Assembly (NCBI RefSeq): GCF_963675165.1
Contig: NC_087384.1
Location: forward strand, 4,085,182-4,149,181
Length of the DNA: 64,000 nt
Direction of reading: 5' to 3'
Source of the DNA: Halichondria panicea
Lineage: Eukaryota; Porifera; Demospongiae; Suberitida; Halichondriidae
Shown: positions 32,025 through 47,000 of the stretch, piece by piece
Layout of the letters: each line of letters starts with the position of its first letter
How positions within the stretch are numbered: position 1 is the first letter of the stretch
Notes under the pieces: model-generated
The model's database searches: none
What the model was told of the DNA's origin: nothing
What the model saw: the letters and a program-made list of their open reading frames with translations, nothing else
Position numbers and translations under genes: made by a program

Positions 32025-35000
32025 ATGGCCGAGGTAGACTCTGAGGACTTTGAACAGAAGACGCCTCCTCTGTCAGTTACTATCAAGGCCATCCTTGAAC
32101 GGTATCCTGATGGCCAGATCTTCAAGGTGGTTGTGGCAATAGTTTATATGCATTCATATGATATTAATGTAAAGGTCTATTGCATGATAGACTAACCAGG
32201 AGCAGATGAGGGGATGGAGCCTCTTACTATGTATAGTATTTCGGATTTCACTATGTCACATTTCCTTGTTTTTAATTGCTAAGTGCTCTGTACATGTGTG
32301 GCTGATAAGGTTTGAATAGTGAATACCATGATAATGTTAACAGCACTCAGCGGTTTGGCATATACCGTATAGCGCGAAATTTTCGAGGGGCTTAATTTTC
32401 GCGGATTTCGTGGGTTAGAATTCTACACGAAAATAAGTCCACGAAAATTTTTAAATTACCTGCTATAACGTGCAAAGATTTAAGGCGTGGCTTCCGGTTA
32501 GCAGTCATTCCGCGAACATTGTGCAACGAAATGGCTTTTAGAGGCCAATCCACGAAATATAAGTGCCTCGAAGACTTCGCGCTATACGGTAGTACATAGC
32601 TAGACCTTACAGAATCCGCGTAGTAAGACGCTCCATCCCCTCATCTGCTCCTGGCGTACTCCAATTCGACTGGCACTTATGTTATCGATTACAGGCCCTT
32701 CATTGCGGCGTAAAATTGAGGCCACATAATTATATAAATGAGTGTGCCTCAAGCTAGCTAGCTCGAGCTCTATGCTCATACTGTGGAGTACCTCAAGCTT
32801 GAGCTCTAAGCTCATACTGTGGACAGTGTAGTTAAAGGATAAGGGCTTCATGATGGCATCCATATCAGTAAAAAAAGTTAAATTATTTTATTTACACTGC
32901 ATGTTTTTGCGCATAAACACGACAAAATTGTATTTATTAATTATCTTACTGAACTCCCTGTGAGTCTTGACACTACATGTAATCATAAGTGTATACTGTA
33001 CTCTAAGGAATGTCAAATGTTGTTTTAAAGTGGTTGCAGAGAATTACAAACAAAAACAACAGAGCTAGTGTATGTATACACACAAGTAAAATAAACACTA
33101 TACTTAATATGAGGCTACTCTGTCTTATGGATGACATTGTTGAATTTAGATGCTTTTGTTTTGTTGAGAGAGAGAGTGGGATTTGGTTGAGGAGGACTTG
33201 CGCCTTTTCTTACGAGCTTTTTGCTTCACATCCTAAAAAGACAAAAAACATGATATAAAAGTTGTTTGGAAATCACGGTTGGATGTCCTGATCATTCCAA
33301 AATCATTTGCATACCACATTATAGCATGAGTACTACAATAATACATGCCATAGTCTATTTGAGAAATAGCTTCCACAAAATTGACTATAGTACTAAAAAT
33401 TTTACTTCAGACAGAGTGTAACGCACTAATCCATGCAATAATGAGGCTTATGCTATAATTATATCATACTATATATAGCTCTATTATGTAAGAACAAGAT
33501 TTCTCACGTACCAATCCTTTATTGAGCAATAGAGCTTCTGCAAACAACTCACCCTAACTTTCAAGGTTGAAAAACACTTTTTGTGTACAATACATTATCA
33601 AAATTTTATGGCACCACTACCATTGGAAAGCTTATGTTTTTTATGTACCCAAACAGCTCACTTGATTGGCTTGAACGCTGAAAGAATGATCTTGAGGTCC
33701 AAAAATATAGCTTAAAAAACAGCAAAATAATATTATTAATGACCTTTTGACTAACAATGAAAACATTAAAAATCGTAAGTAGGATTATACCATCCATTCC
33801 AGACGTGTTGGAAACATTGGCAGGGTGTCATACAGCTAAAATCATGACGATACATGTACATATAACCTTTCTCAAATGACATTGTACATAAAACACTCTC
33901 AACCATGATTGTACGAAGATCAATAGTTGTGTATAAAAGTTTTAACCCTAACCGAGTCAAATAATAAGACTGTTTGACGAAAACTCCCTAATAAAGGACA
34001 CTCTCAGGATATAGGATCTGCAGAGGGCCTTTGTACCAATGTTTTCGCTATTTGGAGAGCTAGTATACATGCAGACTGTAGTTCATCCTTGTTAGAGTAC
34101 CTTATATATTTGGAGATAAGGCTCAAAGGTATAGACACCGACATCTGCATGAAGGCTGGGGCTACTATCGCCCCCACTTTTGAGTTTTTAATTGGTTATG
34201 TATGCATGCTGTATAGTCTCTATAGTTTTCACTACTCGTGACAAACAGGAGAACAATGTAGATCTGTGTATACGTATAATTATAGTAACAGAAAAAAAAC
34301 TTGCAAACTGGGATATTATTGATCTACACGTAAACCTTTCCCTGAAAATACGTGATCAGTTGCATCTGTACCTGACAAAATTAGTCTATAATTACGTAAC
34401 CACAAACAGAAACTATAGTTTTCTGGGAATCAGATAACAGCCATTAGGATGCACACTTGTATGCATAAGAATAACATGGTAAATTGGATGTTCTTGCTAG
34501 TCAAATTGTGTGAGGTTACAAGACAGTGTTCCATACAGAGAACAACACTTGTTTGCTTATAGTGTCATGCACAGGATGACTCTAATCAATTTTATGTCTT
34601 ACTTGGGTCCTTGCACGAGATACATGGCTGGTCCAGTGGACCCTAATTAATGGTGTTCTTAGATGTTTATTGCCATCCCTACGACTAACGCAGATCTATC
34701 ATCAATACACTCCAGGAAATGATCCAGAATGCTGACGATGCTAGAGCCAAGAAAGTGTGGTTCTATGTTGATGAAAGACAGCATGGTAGGTCTAACCTCC
34801 CTCACCCTGGCTTAGCCGACTTCCAAGGCCCAGCTCTAGTGGCTGCCAATGACGCGTGCTTCACAGATGAGGACTGGCAAGGAATACAGTGTTTGCAACA
34901 GAGCATTAAAGCTGAGGATCCTTTTAAAGTTGGAAGGTTTGGGATTGGATTCAACTCTGTCTACCATATCACTGGTAAGTAAATTGAAGTCTCAGTCGGT

Positions 35001-38000
35001 CAACTGATCTAAATGTATGTGTATCTGCATGACGTTGTACTTGTGTTATAAGAACGTACTGGTAGAGCCCCCCATAAAAGAGAGTATCGAAAGTATCATA
35101 GAATTGTGCATCAGATGTATACGAAAACTGAAGTGACCGTTCTCCCTAAAACGCATGATCAATAATATTAATGCTGTCTCGAGGCAAGTAGCGGCTCCAT
35201 ATGCCACAGGCACTCGGATTGATTCGTTACCGAGTAGGAAGTCATATGCACGTTACTTTCCGCATATATCTGATGCATAATATATACGACGTTTTACTAT
35301 TATGGGTTCTTGGTTATAATTAGGATGGGTCAGTGATTTATAACAAGCAAGAAAGAACCAGAGCTGGAAAATAACTTCCTAGCTAATTCTAGTGCATGTG
35401 GGCATATTATACATGTAGCATAGAAACATAGTGGAAAACAAAATTCTTGTGCATGGCTAGAAATAATCTTCAGGCTTGTAGTAAAACGGATGTATTATTA
35501 TCCGTAATGCGTATGATATACTGCAGAGAGGTCAAAAGTTCACAATGGCTTCCAGAGGTGGTACGACAGGCACTGTACAGCTCAGCAATTATAGCCTCTG
35601 ATTAAACTCGGTAATAACGTTATACGTGGTCGGATAATTAGTGTTCAATCAGAAACTAATTGCTGAACTGACTGCACCGCGCCTGCCGTACCTCCTCTGC
35701 ATGGCTGCATGCTACCTCTGGAAGTCTACAGCTTTGCAGCTCTATTCTTACTCTTGTAGCTATCAAAAAGCTAGTGTAAGGCTAACTCATATAACTCGAA
35801 TAGTAACGTTGTGCAAACAGATCGTGCAAACAGCTACGTTCGTAGCCTACGAACGATTTTGAAGAGACTGCAACAGCTTTCACTCTTGAGTTTGCGAAGC
35901 AAAATCTAAGAGAAGGTGGCTAGAAGTCAAGCTGTTAGTTTTGGCAACCGTTGAGCAGTTATAGCTGGAATACACACACAGACGGACACACATACACAGT
36001 CAGCTTTAACGTATTCCTCATGCGGCTACGCCTCGAGGCATAACAAGCGAGAGAGGCTTATGTAAATTCGTCACAACGCCAAGGAACAGTGTAGGTGTCA
36101 TGATGCATTCCCACGCATCACTGCAATTTGGTATTTGACCATGTATTTTATATTTCATTCCTATTTTCATCACGAACTCTCTGTTGTTTCTATGATTACT
36201 GGTGCTTACTTGTAATGCAAACAATTATGTTTGTGGTCTATATAGTTTATACTGTAGCTAACATCAAATTCTAACATCAAGAGTACGTATTATAAGGAGA
36301 GGACTATACTGATAATTGTACACAAACTCTGTCGCACGTGATGACAAATTGTATAACGAGTGTTGCAAGCTGCGCTGTGCTAATGCCTCTCGCCATGTTA
36401 TGCTTTCGCTCAAAAAGTATTAGAGTTTTATAGTAGGGAGAATAAGCTTTTTTCTATAATGGATTTTACATTAAAATTAGCAGAAGTGATTATATCTATA
36501 ATAATTATGTTGTGTTGTGTACATGAGTCTATTGTATATGGTATCCTTACAGTGTTTTGTAGCTTACCAGGACCTCAAGAAAGATGAAATTTGATTTTTC
36601 CAGGATTATGGACGAGTGCGCATGCGCATTACAATAAGGGGTGTGTCTGCAAGAGGTCAGGTTAGCTGCTTTAGCAGCTCTTTTCTGACTCTTGTAGCTA
36701 ATAAAAAGCTAGCGCTTTAGTGCAAGGCTAACTCATAAGTTGAATATAAACTGTGTGCAAACAAATAATGCTACGAAAGATTCTGAAGAGACTGCAACAG
36801 CCTTCAATATGAGTCAAACCCATAACTCGAGAAAGATGCTTTTGCTAATCCAAGAAGTTAGAACCCTATAGAAGCTGCTAGTTTTCGTCTCATTGCAATC
36901 GTCGAGCAGTTACAGCTGGAACAGACAGACACACACACAGTCAGCTTTACCGTATCCCTCGTGCGGCTACGCCTCGAGGCATAATGAAAGCACCGCAGGT
37001 GCTGATGCCTCAGTGGAGGTGCCAAAGCTACATAACATAAAGCTACTTGTAAAATTTATCATGAATATTTGATGAACATTTTTGTTGAACATTGCTGCAT
37101 GCAGGCAGAATCTAGAACTCAAAGAGTGGGTAATGATCGACTGCATGCAGGCAGAATCTAAAACTCAAAGAGTGGGTAATGATCGACCATGATTGTTAAA
37201 AACGATTGATGCCAAAAGTTCAAGCTAATGGCTGCATCAGTACTCAATTGGTAGCTGCAACAGTGAGAAGAGAGCTGCAAAGCTCTACTGCTTCAACAGT
37301 GAGAAGAGAGCTGCAAAGCTCTACAGTAGAGCTTTGCAGCTCTCTTCTCACTGTTGCAGCTACCAATAGCTAGCGTTCTAGTGCGGAACTAACTACTAAG
37401 TAGAATAGCAACACTCGGTGGACAAGTTTTGCTACGCACTGAAAAGGCTGCAATGGCATTCCAAGTAGGCATAACTCGAGAACGAAGCATTATTTTGCAA
37501 ATCCACGAATTGAAATCCAAGTAAACGTGACTAGAAGCCTATAGAAACTCTTACTTGCACTTGGTTGATCCTTGAGCAGCTGTAGCAGTCTACACAGACA
37601 CACAAACACACTACCGTATGCCTCGCATGCGCATGCGCACCGAGGCATAATTTTAAGTAATTAATTTGCTAGTAAATGTTAGTAGCAGTTAGAGTTAGAG
37701 GCGTGTGGATTTGTAAAAATTACGTTCACTACTATATAAATCCAAGGGCTTATAAGAAGACTAGGGCATGCAACTCAGGCTATTTCAGACTCATCCAACT
37801 TTGTACTGGTAAAATTCCGCGTGGGGCGGAATACTTAACTTTTGCCACTACTATTGATTCTATTTATAGTATATCCTTCCTCTGACATGAAGTTGGAATA
37901 GATAGTATATTATGCCCTCTTCTCTTTATATAACCCCCGTGATAAATCTAACTATAGCATGACTGATTGCATGGATCTTGATCTTCTTCAGCTTCAACTT

Positions 38001-41000
38001 CGATCTCTTCACAAAATTCGTACACTGATATATAGAGGCATAGAAAGTCCTTTAAATTTCTAATCTTGCACTTACGACAAATTCTCCATATTGAAACGTA
38101 AGCTTGCGCAAACTTCATTGAACGAACGCGTACAATTAGCAGTATATTATGTAGTGTTTGTACAGTTATCAGTAATTATAGACATTACAGACGTACTGAC
38201 CACCAACGATAATACTAATTTTTTATCAGATCTGCCAATTATCATCAGTGGACAACAATTAGCTTTCTCTGACCCTCAGCAGAAAGTGCGGAAGGGGAAA
38301 GGTGGACAAAAATTTCGTTTGACTGATCTTATCAGTACCTCCTCGGATTTTATTTCACCACTTAACGGTTTAGCTGGTTTTGACGAAAGTTCAGTAAGAG
38401 ATGTCGGGTATCCAAAGACAATCTTTCGTTTACCTCTTCGCACAGCACCATCTTGTCTTTCAGAAAATGTCCAGAACACTAAAAAACTGCAAAATCTGCT
38501 TGAAAGCCTTAGAGAAGAGGCAAAATATTTACTCCTATTTTTGAAGTCAGTGTGCAAAATTGAAGTTCTTCACATATCTCAGGACGGTGACCAAAGCATG
38601 TTGTTCTCTGTAGAAATTGCTCCTGATAACCTAGCCAGGGTCATATCCAGACGCGATTCCTTTATGCAGCAGCTTAGAGACTCTTATAGCCGACAGCAAT
38701 ATTCTATATCTAGTGTCATCTCTTACACAACTACATTCTCTGTTGTTGTAACAGACAACAGTCAAACTAGTAACAATCAAGCAGGCACTAGCAGCTGGCT
38801 GATAGCTAGCAGTGTTGGATCGGCTGATGTTACAGTGCAAAAAGCTGCAGCCAAGCAGCATACATTTCCATGGGTTGGCACTGTGTTAGAATTGGGAGAT
38901 AAAAGGACATCTTTACAGGGCCACATTTTTTGCTTTCTCCCTATGCCAGTAGAGAAATCATCAGGTCTCCCTGTGCATGTCAATGGAGCGTTTGGGCTCA
39001 GTGATGATAGGCGTAGCCTGAAGTGGCCTGGAAGTGAGAGAAAGAATGATGCGACCGCAAACTGGAACAAAATCCTCGTCAACCAACTCCTTCCACCTTG
39101 TTACGTAATGCTCCTCTCTGAAGCCAAGAATCACTTAACTCCAGAGCAATTCTACAATGCCTGGCCTGATGCAAACGAGTTAAAAAAATCAAGGCACGAA
39201 TTCAGTGATATTCTCCAGCCTATGTTTATTTTGTTGTTCAAGCTACCAGTTGTTTGGACTAAGAACGCAGAAAATCACGAGATGATGGGAGACTGGATTG
39301 AAGCAGAGAAAGCCACATTTATCAACCAGAGTAAGAAACCTCCACTTCCACACATTATGAAACACGTTCTTTCTAATTGTGGTGTCCAGCTTGTTTCTGT
39401 TCCTCCAATAATCTGGAAAGCAATTGAGTGTGCTAAGTTAAAGATCAAGGAGATGTCACAAATGTTGGCTCGAGCCAAACTACGCTCCAAGCCTGGAAGC
39501 TACTCTACTGTTAACCCTGTTAACAAGAAGGAGATTCTTTCATATTGTCTCTCTGACAGATGCTACAACGATCTCTGTGGATTAGATCTCCTTCCCCTTT
39601 CAGATGGAAGCTTTACAAGCTTTGATAAACAAGCAGTGTATCTTTGCTCACCTGACTGTCCACGCTCTCTGCTACCTACCTTGGATAACAAGCTAGTAGA
39701 ACTATCAGAGATAGAAACAGAAACAGGCCTTTATGACAATCTCAGACAAGTGGCTGCATCCCAGCAAACAAAACTGAATGTTCTCACTGAGAAAGAAGTT
39801 GCTGATCTCCTCAAACAAGCCCTTCCTTCCGACTGGAGAAAAAGCAGCCTCGTGCCAATGCCCCACCCTCAGTTACCCCCCACCTGGCTCAAAACATTCT
39901 GGACTTGGCTCAAAGACAAGAATCTGCAACTCTTCCAAGATCAACTGCTTGTTCCATGCTACAGTTCTACTTCTAGCTCTTCAACAGGTTTTCATTTGGC
40001 TCCTCTTAGCAGTGCTCAGCCAGTGGTTTATGTGAGCTCTACGTTTTCTTGCTCAAGTCATGCAGATCTAGTCTCTGCTCTATACAAAATGAATGTTAGA
40101 GTTTGCCTCCAAAAGAAGTTCAACTTTGTACAGCACAAAAGTATATCAAACTATATGAAGCAAATTTCTAACGTCAACAATGTTGTTGATGCAATAGCTA
40201 CTCAAGGTTCATACACCGAGATTGATTTCACTTCTGAAGAAGCTCACAGCATGAGGGAACTCTTTACTCTAGGACCTTCTTCTCTCTCAGCTTCCAGAAA
40301 AGAGGTATTGCAAAATGTAGCTATATTTTCCTCTGCTTCAAACTCTTTAGGAAGGTTACACTCTGTGACCACAGCTGCATCAACTTCTATTGTAAAGAAA
40401 ACTTTGGGAGAACATAGTAACTGTGCTATTAGCATATCCAACTTCCCAGCTGACTTTGTTCTTCTTTCTTGTGAAGATTATCACCAATTGAAACTTTTGC
40501 AAACCTTGAAGATTCCATTCCCTACAGATTATAGATTGCTGAATGACTACATTTTCCCACTCATTCAAAGGGGGTCTTTCCCAGATCACCTAATTGACAA
40601 TCTCATGGCCCAAGTATTGGACAGGTTTCAAATTTTAAATTTATCGGAACACGGTACAAATTTAGGAGTTTATCTTCAGACATTATCCTTTGTGAAAACA
40701 AGGCATGGCCGGAAAAGTCCTATTGAACTATTTGATCCATTCAATGATGATATTGCAGCGTTGTACAACAAAGAAGATGTGTTCCCATTGACTCCATATA
40801 AGACACCTCACAGAATTGAAGTGCTGAAATGCTGCGGCCTTCAAACAACAGTGACGCCCCAACAAGTACTAGACGTTATCTATTCCATTAGCTCCTCTTC
40901 CACCTCTACCCCACAAGAAGTTGACTGCACTAAACTCTCTAGAGCTAATGCCATTCTCCAGTATTTTGGAACACGTACATTCTCCACTCAACCAACTGGA

Positions 41001-44000
41001 TATTTTCGTGTGCCTAAGTCATCGGTAAAATACTTTTTCTTTGATGCGTTAAAACACCTAACTATCAGCAGGAGCTGGCTTCCAATTACCTTTGAGAAGC
41101 CACTTGGCTACCCGAAGGAGCTTCCCTGGAAAGGAGATGGCCATTCCTCTCACTTTGTATCTTTGAGCACCCCAAAAGTTGTTCTTTCATCATCTGCTGA
41201 CTCTTGCCTGGTAGGCTCACAGGTATATGTTGTAACTACTGTGCCTTCGAATGTTTCATCATTTTTAGCAACTGATACTGGCCAGTTTACACAACATGTC
41301 GTTAATCATTTTACAGCAACGATTAATTGCAGGGCTCGATTATCAACTGATGCGATGGACTCTTTTGTCCATAAAGTGTACAACTACATGAACGGTCAAA
41401 GTATGTCAAATTTGAAACGGTTATATGATTTAAACGAATGGATTTATATCAGAAGAGATGCTAAGTTCGTTTCGTCGTCTGTAGTAGCTTTAAAGAAGAA
41501 TTCCACATTTAGACGAGATCTAGAGCCTTTTGTTAACATTCTTCCAGATAGCTTGTCTTGTTACAGACACTTGTTTAGTTTACCTTCTGGTGTTGAGCAA
41601 GATGTTACTAACTCACAGATTCTGTCGATCCTTTCAACAATAAAAGACGAAACTGACCCTAGGTGCCGAAAAACCAGTGCAGAAAATGCCTGGGACATTG
41701 TTCTAGCTATACTGAATTGGTTCACCAAGAATGGTACTAAGAAAGTCACAGACAATACCTATGTTCCTATAGAGTCTGACTCAGAGTGGCCACAGTTAGA
41801 GCGTGCCTCAGATGTAGTATTCACTAATAACGAGTTTATGAGAAACTACTTTCAAGCATCCGAAGAAAAAGATGAATATGTTTTTGTGCATGAATGCATT
41901 GACACCAAGTTGGCAAGAGCCCTAGGAATACGAACATTATCAGAGTCATTAGACATATCTGAGGATACATTTGAGGATGTTGGGCAGACTGAGCCTTTAG
42001 TTGATCGTCTCGTAAATATTCTCAATGAGTACAAAGATGGCATTACCGTTATTAAAGAACTTTTACAGAATGCTGACGATGCTAAAGCTACTGAATTTAA
42101 CATTTGTTATGATGCTAGATTGCATGAAACAGATCCGAAGACGCTGTTTTTTCCAGGAATGGCATTAACTCATGGCCCTGCTCTTATCGTCCATAACAAC
42201 AGCAGTTTCACCAATGAAGATTTCACAAACATTACAAAGTTGGCTGGAGCAACAAAGGCGAACGAAAAGCTCAAGATTGGTAAGTTTGGAATCGGTTTCT
42301 GCTCTGTCTACCACATGACAGATGTGCCGTCGTTTATTAGCCAAGATAGACTATTCATTCTTGATCCAACACTGTTATATCTCAGAAAAGAAATCAGTAA
42401 CCCTGCACAGCCAGGAAAGAAGATCAGGATTACAAGCAAATTCATTTCTGGATCAAAACAACTTGCTCCCTACGATGGACTGTTTGGATTTAACTCACAT
42501 TCTGAGTACCAAGGAACTATGTTCAGGCTCCCTTTCCGCACACTTCCTAGTGATTTGAGTACAACCTGCTACACTAACCAAACTGTTCAGAACCTAGTTA
42601 CTGCAATCAGAAAGAGTGCCTCAAACTTACTACTGTTTCTACAACATGTGAAAACTATCACCTTCCAGCAAATCAATCCTGGACAGAACCAACCGGAGGT
42701 TTTGCTAACAATTCACAAAGAGTGTGTTCCTCTGCCAATTCCTCTTTCCAATACTAAGATAAAGAAACTCACTTGCATTGAAAATAACTTGGACAAATGT
42801 ACCAGCTGTGATTGGCTGGTGTCACAACAAAAGAGTGAGACAGATCAACACTACCACACTGCCTCTGTAGCCTGTCCCCTAGGCTCGCAGCCTAGTTGCT
42901 ACAAAGTAGATGCTGAATTTCAAGGAGAAATTTTTTGCTTCTTGCCACTTTCCCAGCTAACAGGTCTTCCGGTCCACGTAAGCAGTAACTTTGCTGTCAT
43001 GAACAATCGTCGCGGTATTTGGACTTGCACTTCTGATCACGATACCTCTGAAACAGATGTTGAAGTAATTTGGAATATAAAGCTAATGGAAGGAGTCATA
43101 CCCCAAGCATATCATTCCATTCTTGTTGCTTTTAAAGAGATGGTGAAGAATAATTTACTGGAGGAGTACACCTTTCATTCCCTTTGGCCAAAAATGAGAA
43201 ATCTCCTACAGCATAACCCTTGGTCCAACATGTTAGTCAACCTCTACCCATTGATTGCAAACAGCTGCTTATTATATTCCGACTATTCAAAGCACTGGAT
43301 GTCTGTGCCTGAAGCCAATTTCCTTGGCACTGGTTTGCTTACTTTGTCAGATAGCGATGCAACTACTTCACCTGATTGTGTTGTTAGAGTTCTTCAAAAA
43401 CTAGATGTACCACTAGTTGTTCTTCCAACAGAATATTACTCTATGTTTTCCTGCAATTTAAATATGATGGATGAAGCAACCTTCACAGACTTGTTTTTTG
43501 ATCACCTCTCGGATTTTGACGACATATTTGAGGAGAGAAATGTGGTCATAAGACGCATGCTTGAAATCTTTGCTTCAGAACATGATGACTTCACTCAGCG
43601 AAGTTACAACCTACGCTCCCATTTGGAAGACAATGCTTGTATTCCTTGCACTTCAGATGGCACAGTTTTCAGAATGTGCACTCACGTCATTGATCCTAAT
43701 GCTACCTTTGCACAGTTATTTGATGAAAGTGACAGCTATTTTCCAATCAAAGAGTTGACTGAACGACACTTAGCAATGACTGCCTTGCACAAACTGGGGA
43801 TGATGAGCAAGACAATTCCTTGGAACTTGCTTTTAGAGCGTGCCAAAATGGTTCTGTTACTTCATCAAACTGATGAGAAAAAAGCTCTGTCTCGTGTGAA
43901 GCTAATCATCAATGCTGACACTGAAGGAGAACCTCCAACCACAGGAACAACTCTTGATTCGATACCATTCCTTCCAGTGGTTGCCACGTCACCATCACCG

Positions 44001-47000
44001 ACTTACCCTCTAAGATGGAAAGGGGAAGGTAAACATCTGATGTGTGGAAAAGAGCTAGTGAGAATTGGAAATGCCCATCTCACAGCAGGCAGTCATGTCT
44101 GTTTTGTGTCTGAATCAGAGCCAGACGAAGGTGGCTGTGGACATATATCAGCCAAAATGTTCAGAATTCTGAATGTTCGAAAGTTTCCCACCGTTGACCA
44201 GGTAGTTAGCCACTTCAAGAAACTAGTGGACTACATAAAACACGAGCGAACTTTGACACATGAGCTACTTTCCTGGACAACCAAATCATGCCAAACTATT
44301 TACAAATTTTTTAATGAGCTATTGCAAGAATCGTCAAATGCTTCCATCAATGCTTATAATTCACCAAGCATAATTGTACCAAAAGTTGACATTTCTTCTT
44401 TGAACTCTATCTCGTGTGTATGGACTGGTACGGAATTTGTTGAACCAAATGTGGTATTTAAAAATTGGACCATGTCAGGTCCATACATTTACTCAATTCC
44501 TCAAAATCTCACAAATGCAACACATTTGATAGATGCCATTGGAATCAGGGAAGCGCTAAGATTTGAAGATATCCAAAAAGCGTTGTACAAAATGAAAAAC
44601 GACTTTCAAGAACAGCCTGTAAACGAGGCTTGTAAAATACTACTGAACAATTTAGTTTCATCGCTCCAAAAAATGATCAATGATATTCCTGATCCTTCAG
44701 AGGATATAGATCTATTACTTCCCGGAGAAGACTTTGTGCTGCATTTATCACATGAACTGTCCTATAATGACGCAGCCTGGCTTCCAAGAGATGATCAATA
44801 CTTATACATCAATAGTATGTTATCTAGGGAGCTAGTTAACAAACTAGGAGTAAAGCTTGTGAGGAGCAGTGTGCTCGGAGAATTTGTGAACCCTACCAAT
44901 GATTTCGGAATTCCATTCGGACAACACGAAGACTTAACACAAAAGATACAAAACATTTTGCGAGAGTACCCATTTGATATCACCATTTTAAAAGAGCTGC
45001 TTCAAAATGCTGATGATTCGAAGGCTACAAAGATGTTTATTATACTAGACAGAAGAACACATGGAACTGGCAGTGTTCTCTCTGAAAACTGGGCTGAACT
45101 TCAAGGACCAGCTCTATTGGTGTGGAATGATAAAGAGTTCACAGAAGCAGATTTGAAAGGCATTCAAAAACTTGGTCTTGGCAGCAAGCGTTCAGCCAAT
45201 GAAAGCATTGGCCAGTTTGGCATTGGTTTCAATGTGGTGTACCACCTCACTGACTGTCCCAGTTTCATCACTGGTGGAGAGACTATGTGTGTACTGGACC
45301 CACACTGCAAGTACGTGCATGGTGCCACATTGGATAATCCTGGAATGAGGTACGACCAACTATCTCAAAAAGGCTTCTGGAAAAAGTTTCCGGATATGAA
45401 GGCAGCATTTCTTCGAGAAGAAATTCCAAATGCGCCTAACTTGTCAAGAGGTTCACTATTTAGATTTCCACTGAGATCCACTGAGAAACTTGTCACTGAG
45501 TCAAAAATAATCAACCATAATTCCAGCAGCAACGAGTCCCATCTCATAACAGATGTCATTATGAGTCGTAAGCTTACTGAGTGGGCTCCCAAAATAAAAC
45601 ACGCACTGCTGTTTCTCAATCATATACGTGAGCTGCATTTCTGTGAAATTGAAGAGACTTCACACGGTGCCAATTTTAAGAGTTACAAACATTTCACAAC
45701 AATTGTTGATGAAACTGCACAAGAAAAGAGAGGCACTCTTCACTCTGTCATATCTGATTGCAACAAAGCCAATACTGTTTCCTCTGTCATCAAGTACCCT
45801 CTTACTGTTTGCGAAGTAACACATCACACGTATAAAAAAGACCAACAAACAGAGAAGTGGCTCATTCAACAAGGTATAGGAGATGTGGGAAATGAGTGCC
45901 AAGACTGGAAAATTAAATCTGTTAAACCAAGACATGGACTTGCTTCACCTCTGGACCTGATTAAGTCCAAACAGCCCGCAGACTCGTATTACGGCCATGG
46001 TCGTTCTAAGACTAGCCCGCCTAAAATATTCAGTGGCCAAGTATTCTGTTTTTTACCCCTTCCTCTACATTGCAAACTACCAGTTCACATTAATGGTAAC
46101 TTTGCTCTCCATACAAATCGGAGAGATCTGTGGCATTCAACCACTCCTGGTGAAATGGACGTCCAGGCAGAGTGGAATGACTCCCTATTCCAAGCTATTG
46201 CCTCTTCCTATACCAATTTTTTATGTGCTGCTCAAACTGACTATGTTACTTCTCATTCTTATGAACAATATCACGATGCCTTGAAAGAGGTTAGTCGATA
46301 CTATGACGTGTTCCCTTCCGCAAAGCCTAAAGATCTCGTTGATCCTTACCTGCAACTTGCTAAAAATGTGTACAAAGCATTTGTGCAAAACAATGCAGAC
46401 ATTTTGTCTGTTATTACACCTGAATTGTCAAATGGGCAAGAAATTTTCAAAGTCTCATGGCACCCTGTAAAGAGTGAAGATCCGTCAACTCAGGTTCACT
46501 TCTGGAAAAATCTTGATAAAGATAAATCGCTTATTTTTGAGAGCATTGGTATGAAGCTCACTAAAGCACCCACTAAAATCCAAGATTGTATCAATGCCCA
46601 ATTTGATGAGGACGAAGAGAGGATAAAGAGTACAACTCCAGAAACAGTGTTTCAGTACTACAAACAATTCAGCCATCAAGTCATCGACAAAGGAACATTC
46701 CCGTGTGCACTGAAAAGCACTGTTTTCAAAACAATGACAAATTTTTTGATATTTCTTAAGTATGTGCTCAAACCTTCTGACGACGACCCAAAAATCTTCA
46801 CCTTCCCAGACTATCCAATTGGCTGCCCTCTTATCGTCACAGTAGATGAAACTCTTAGGGAACTTCATCAGATTGACAAAGTTATTAGATCCAATTTTTA
46901 CACTGTCTTCCCAAGAAGCTCTGATAAATTTTTGCATCCAGTTTTGCTGGAAGTATCTTTACCTAAAGAGTTGTTTATGTGTGTCAATAGCACACCAACA

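Noticed and set aside
38091-38229. Upstream extension of the giant sacsin frame to 38091
   Set aside because: It starts with TTG, has no homology, and an ungapped join to exon 2 is obtained only by the acceptor at 38228-38229, so this part is intron.
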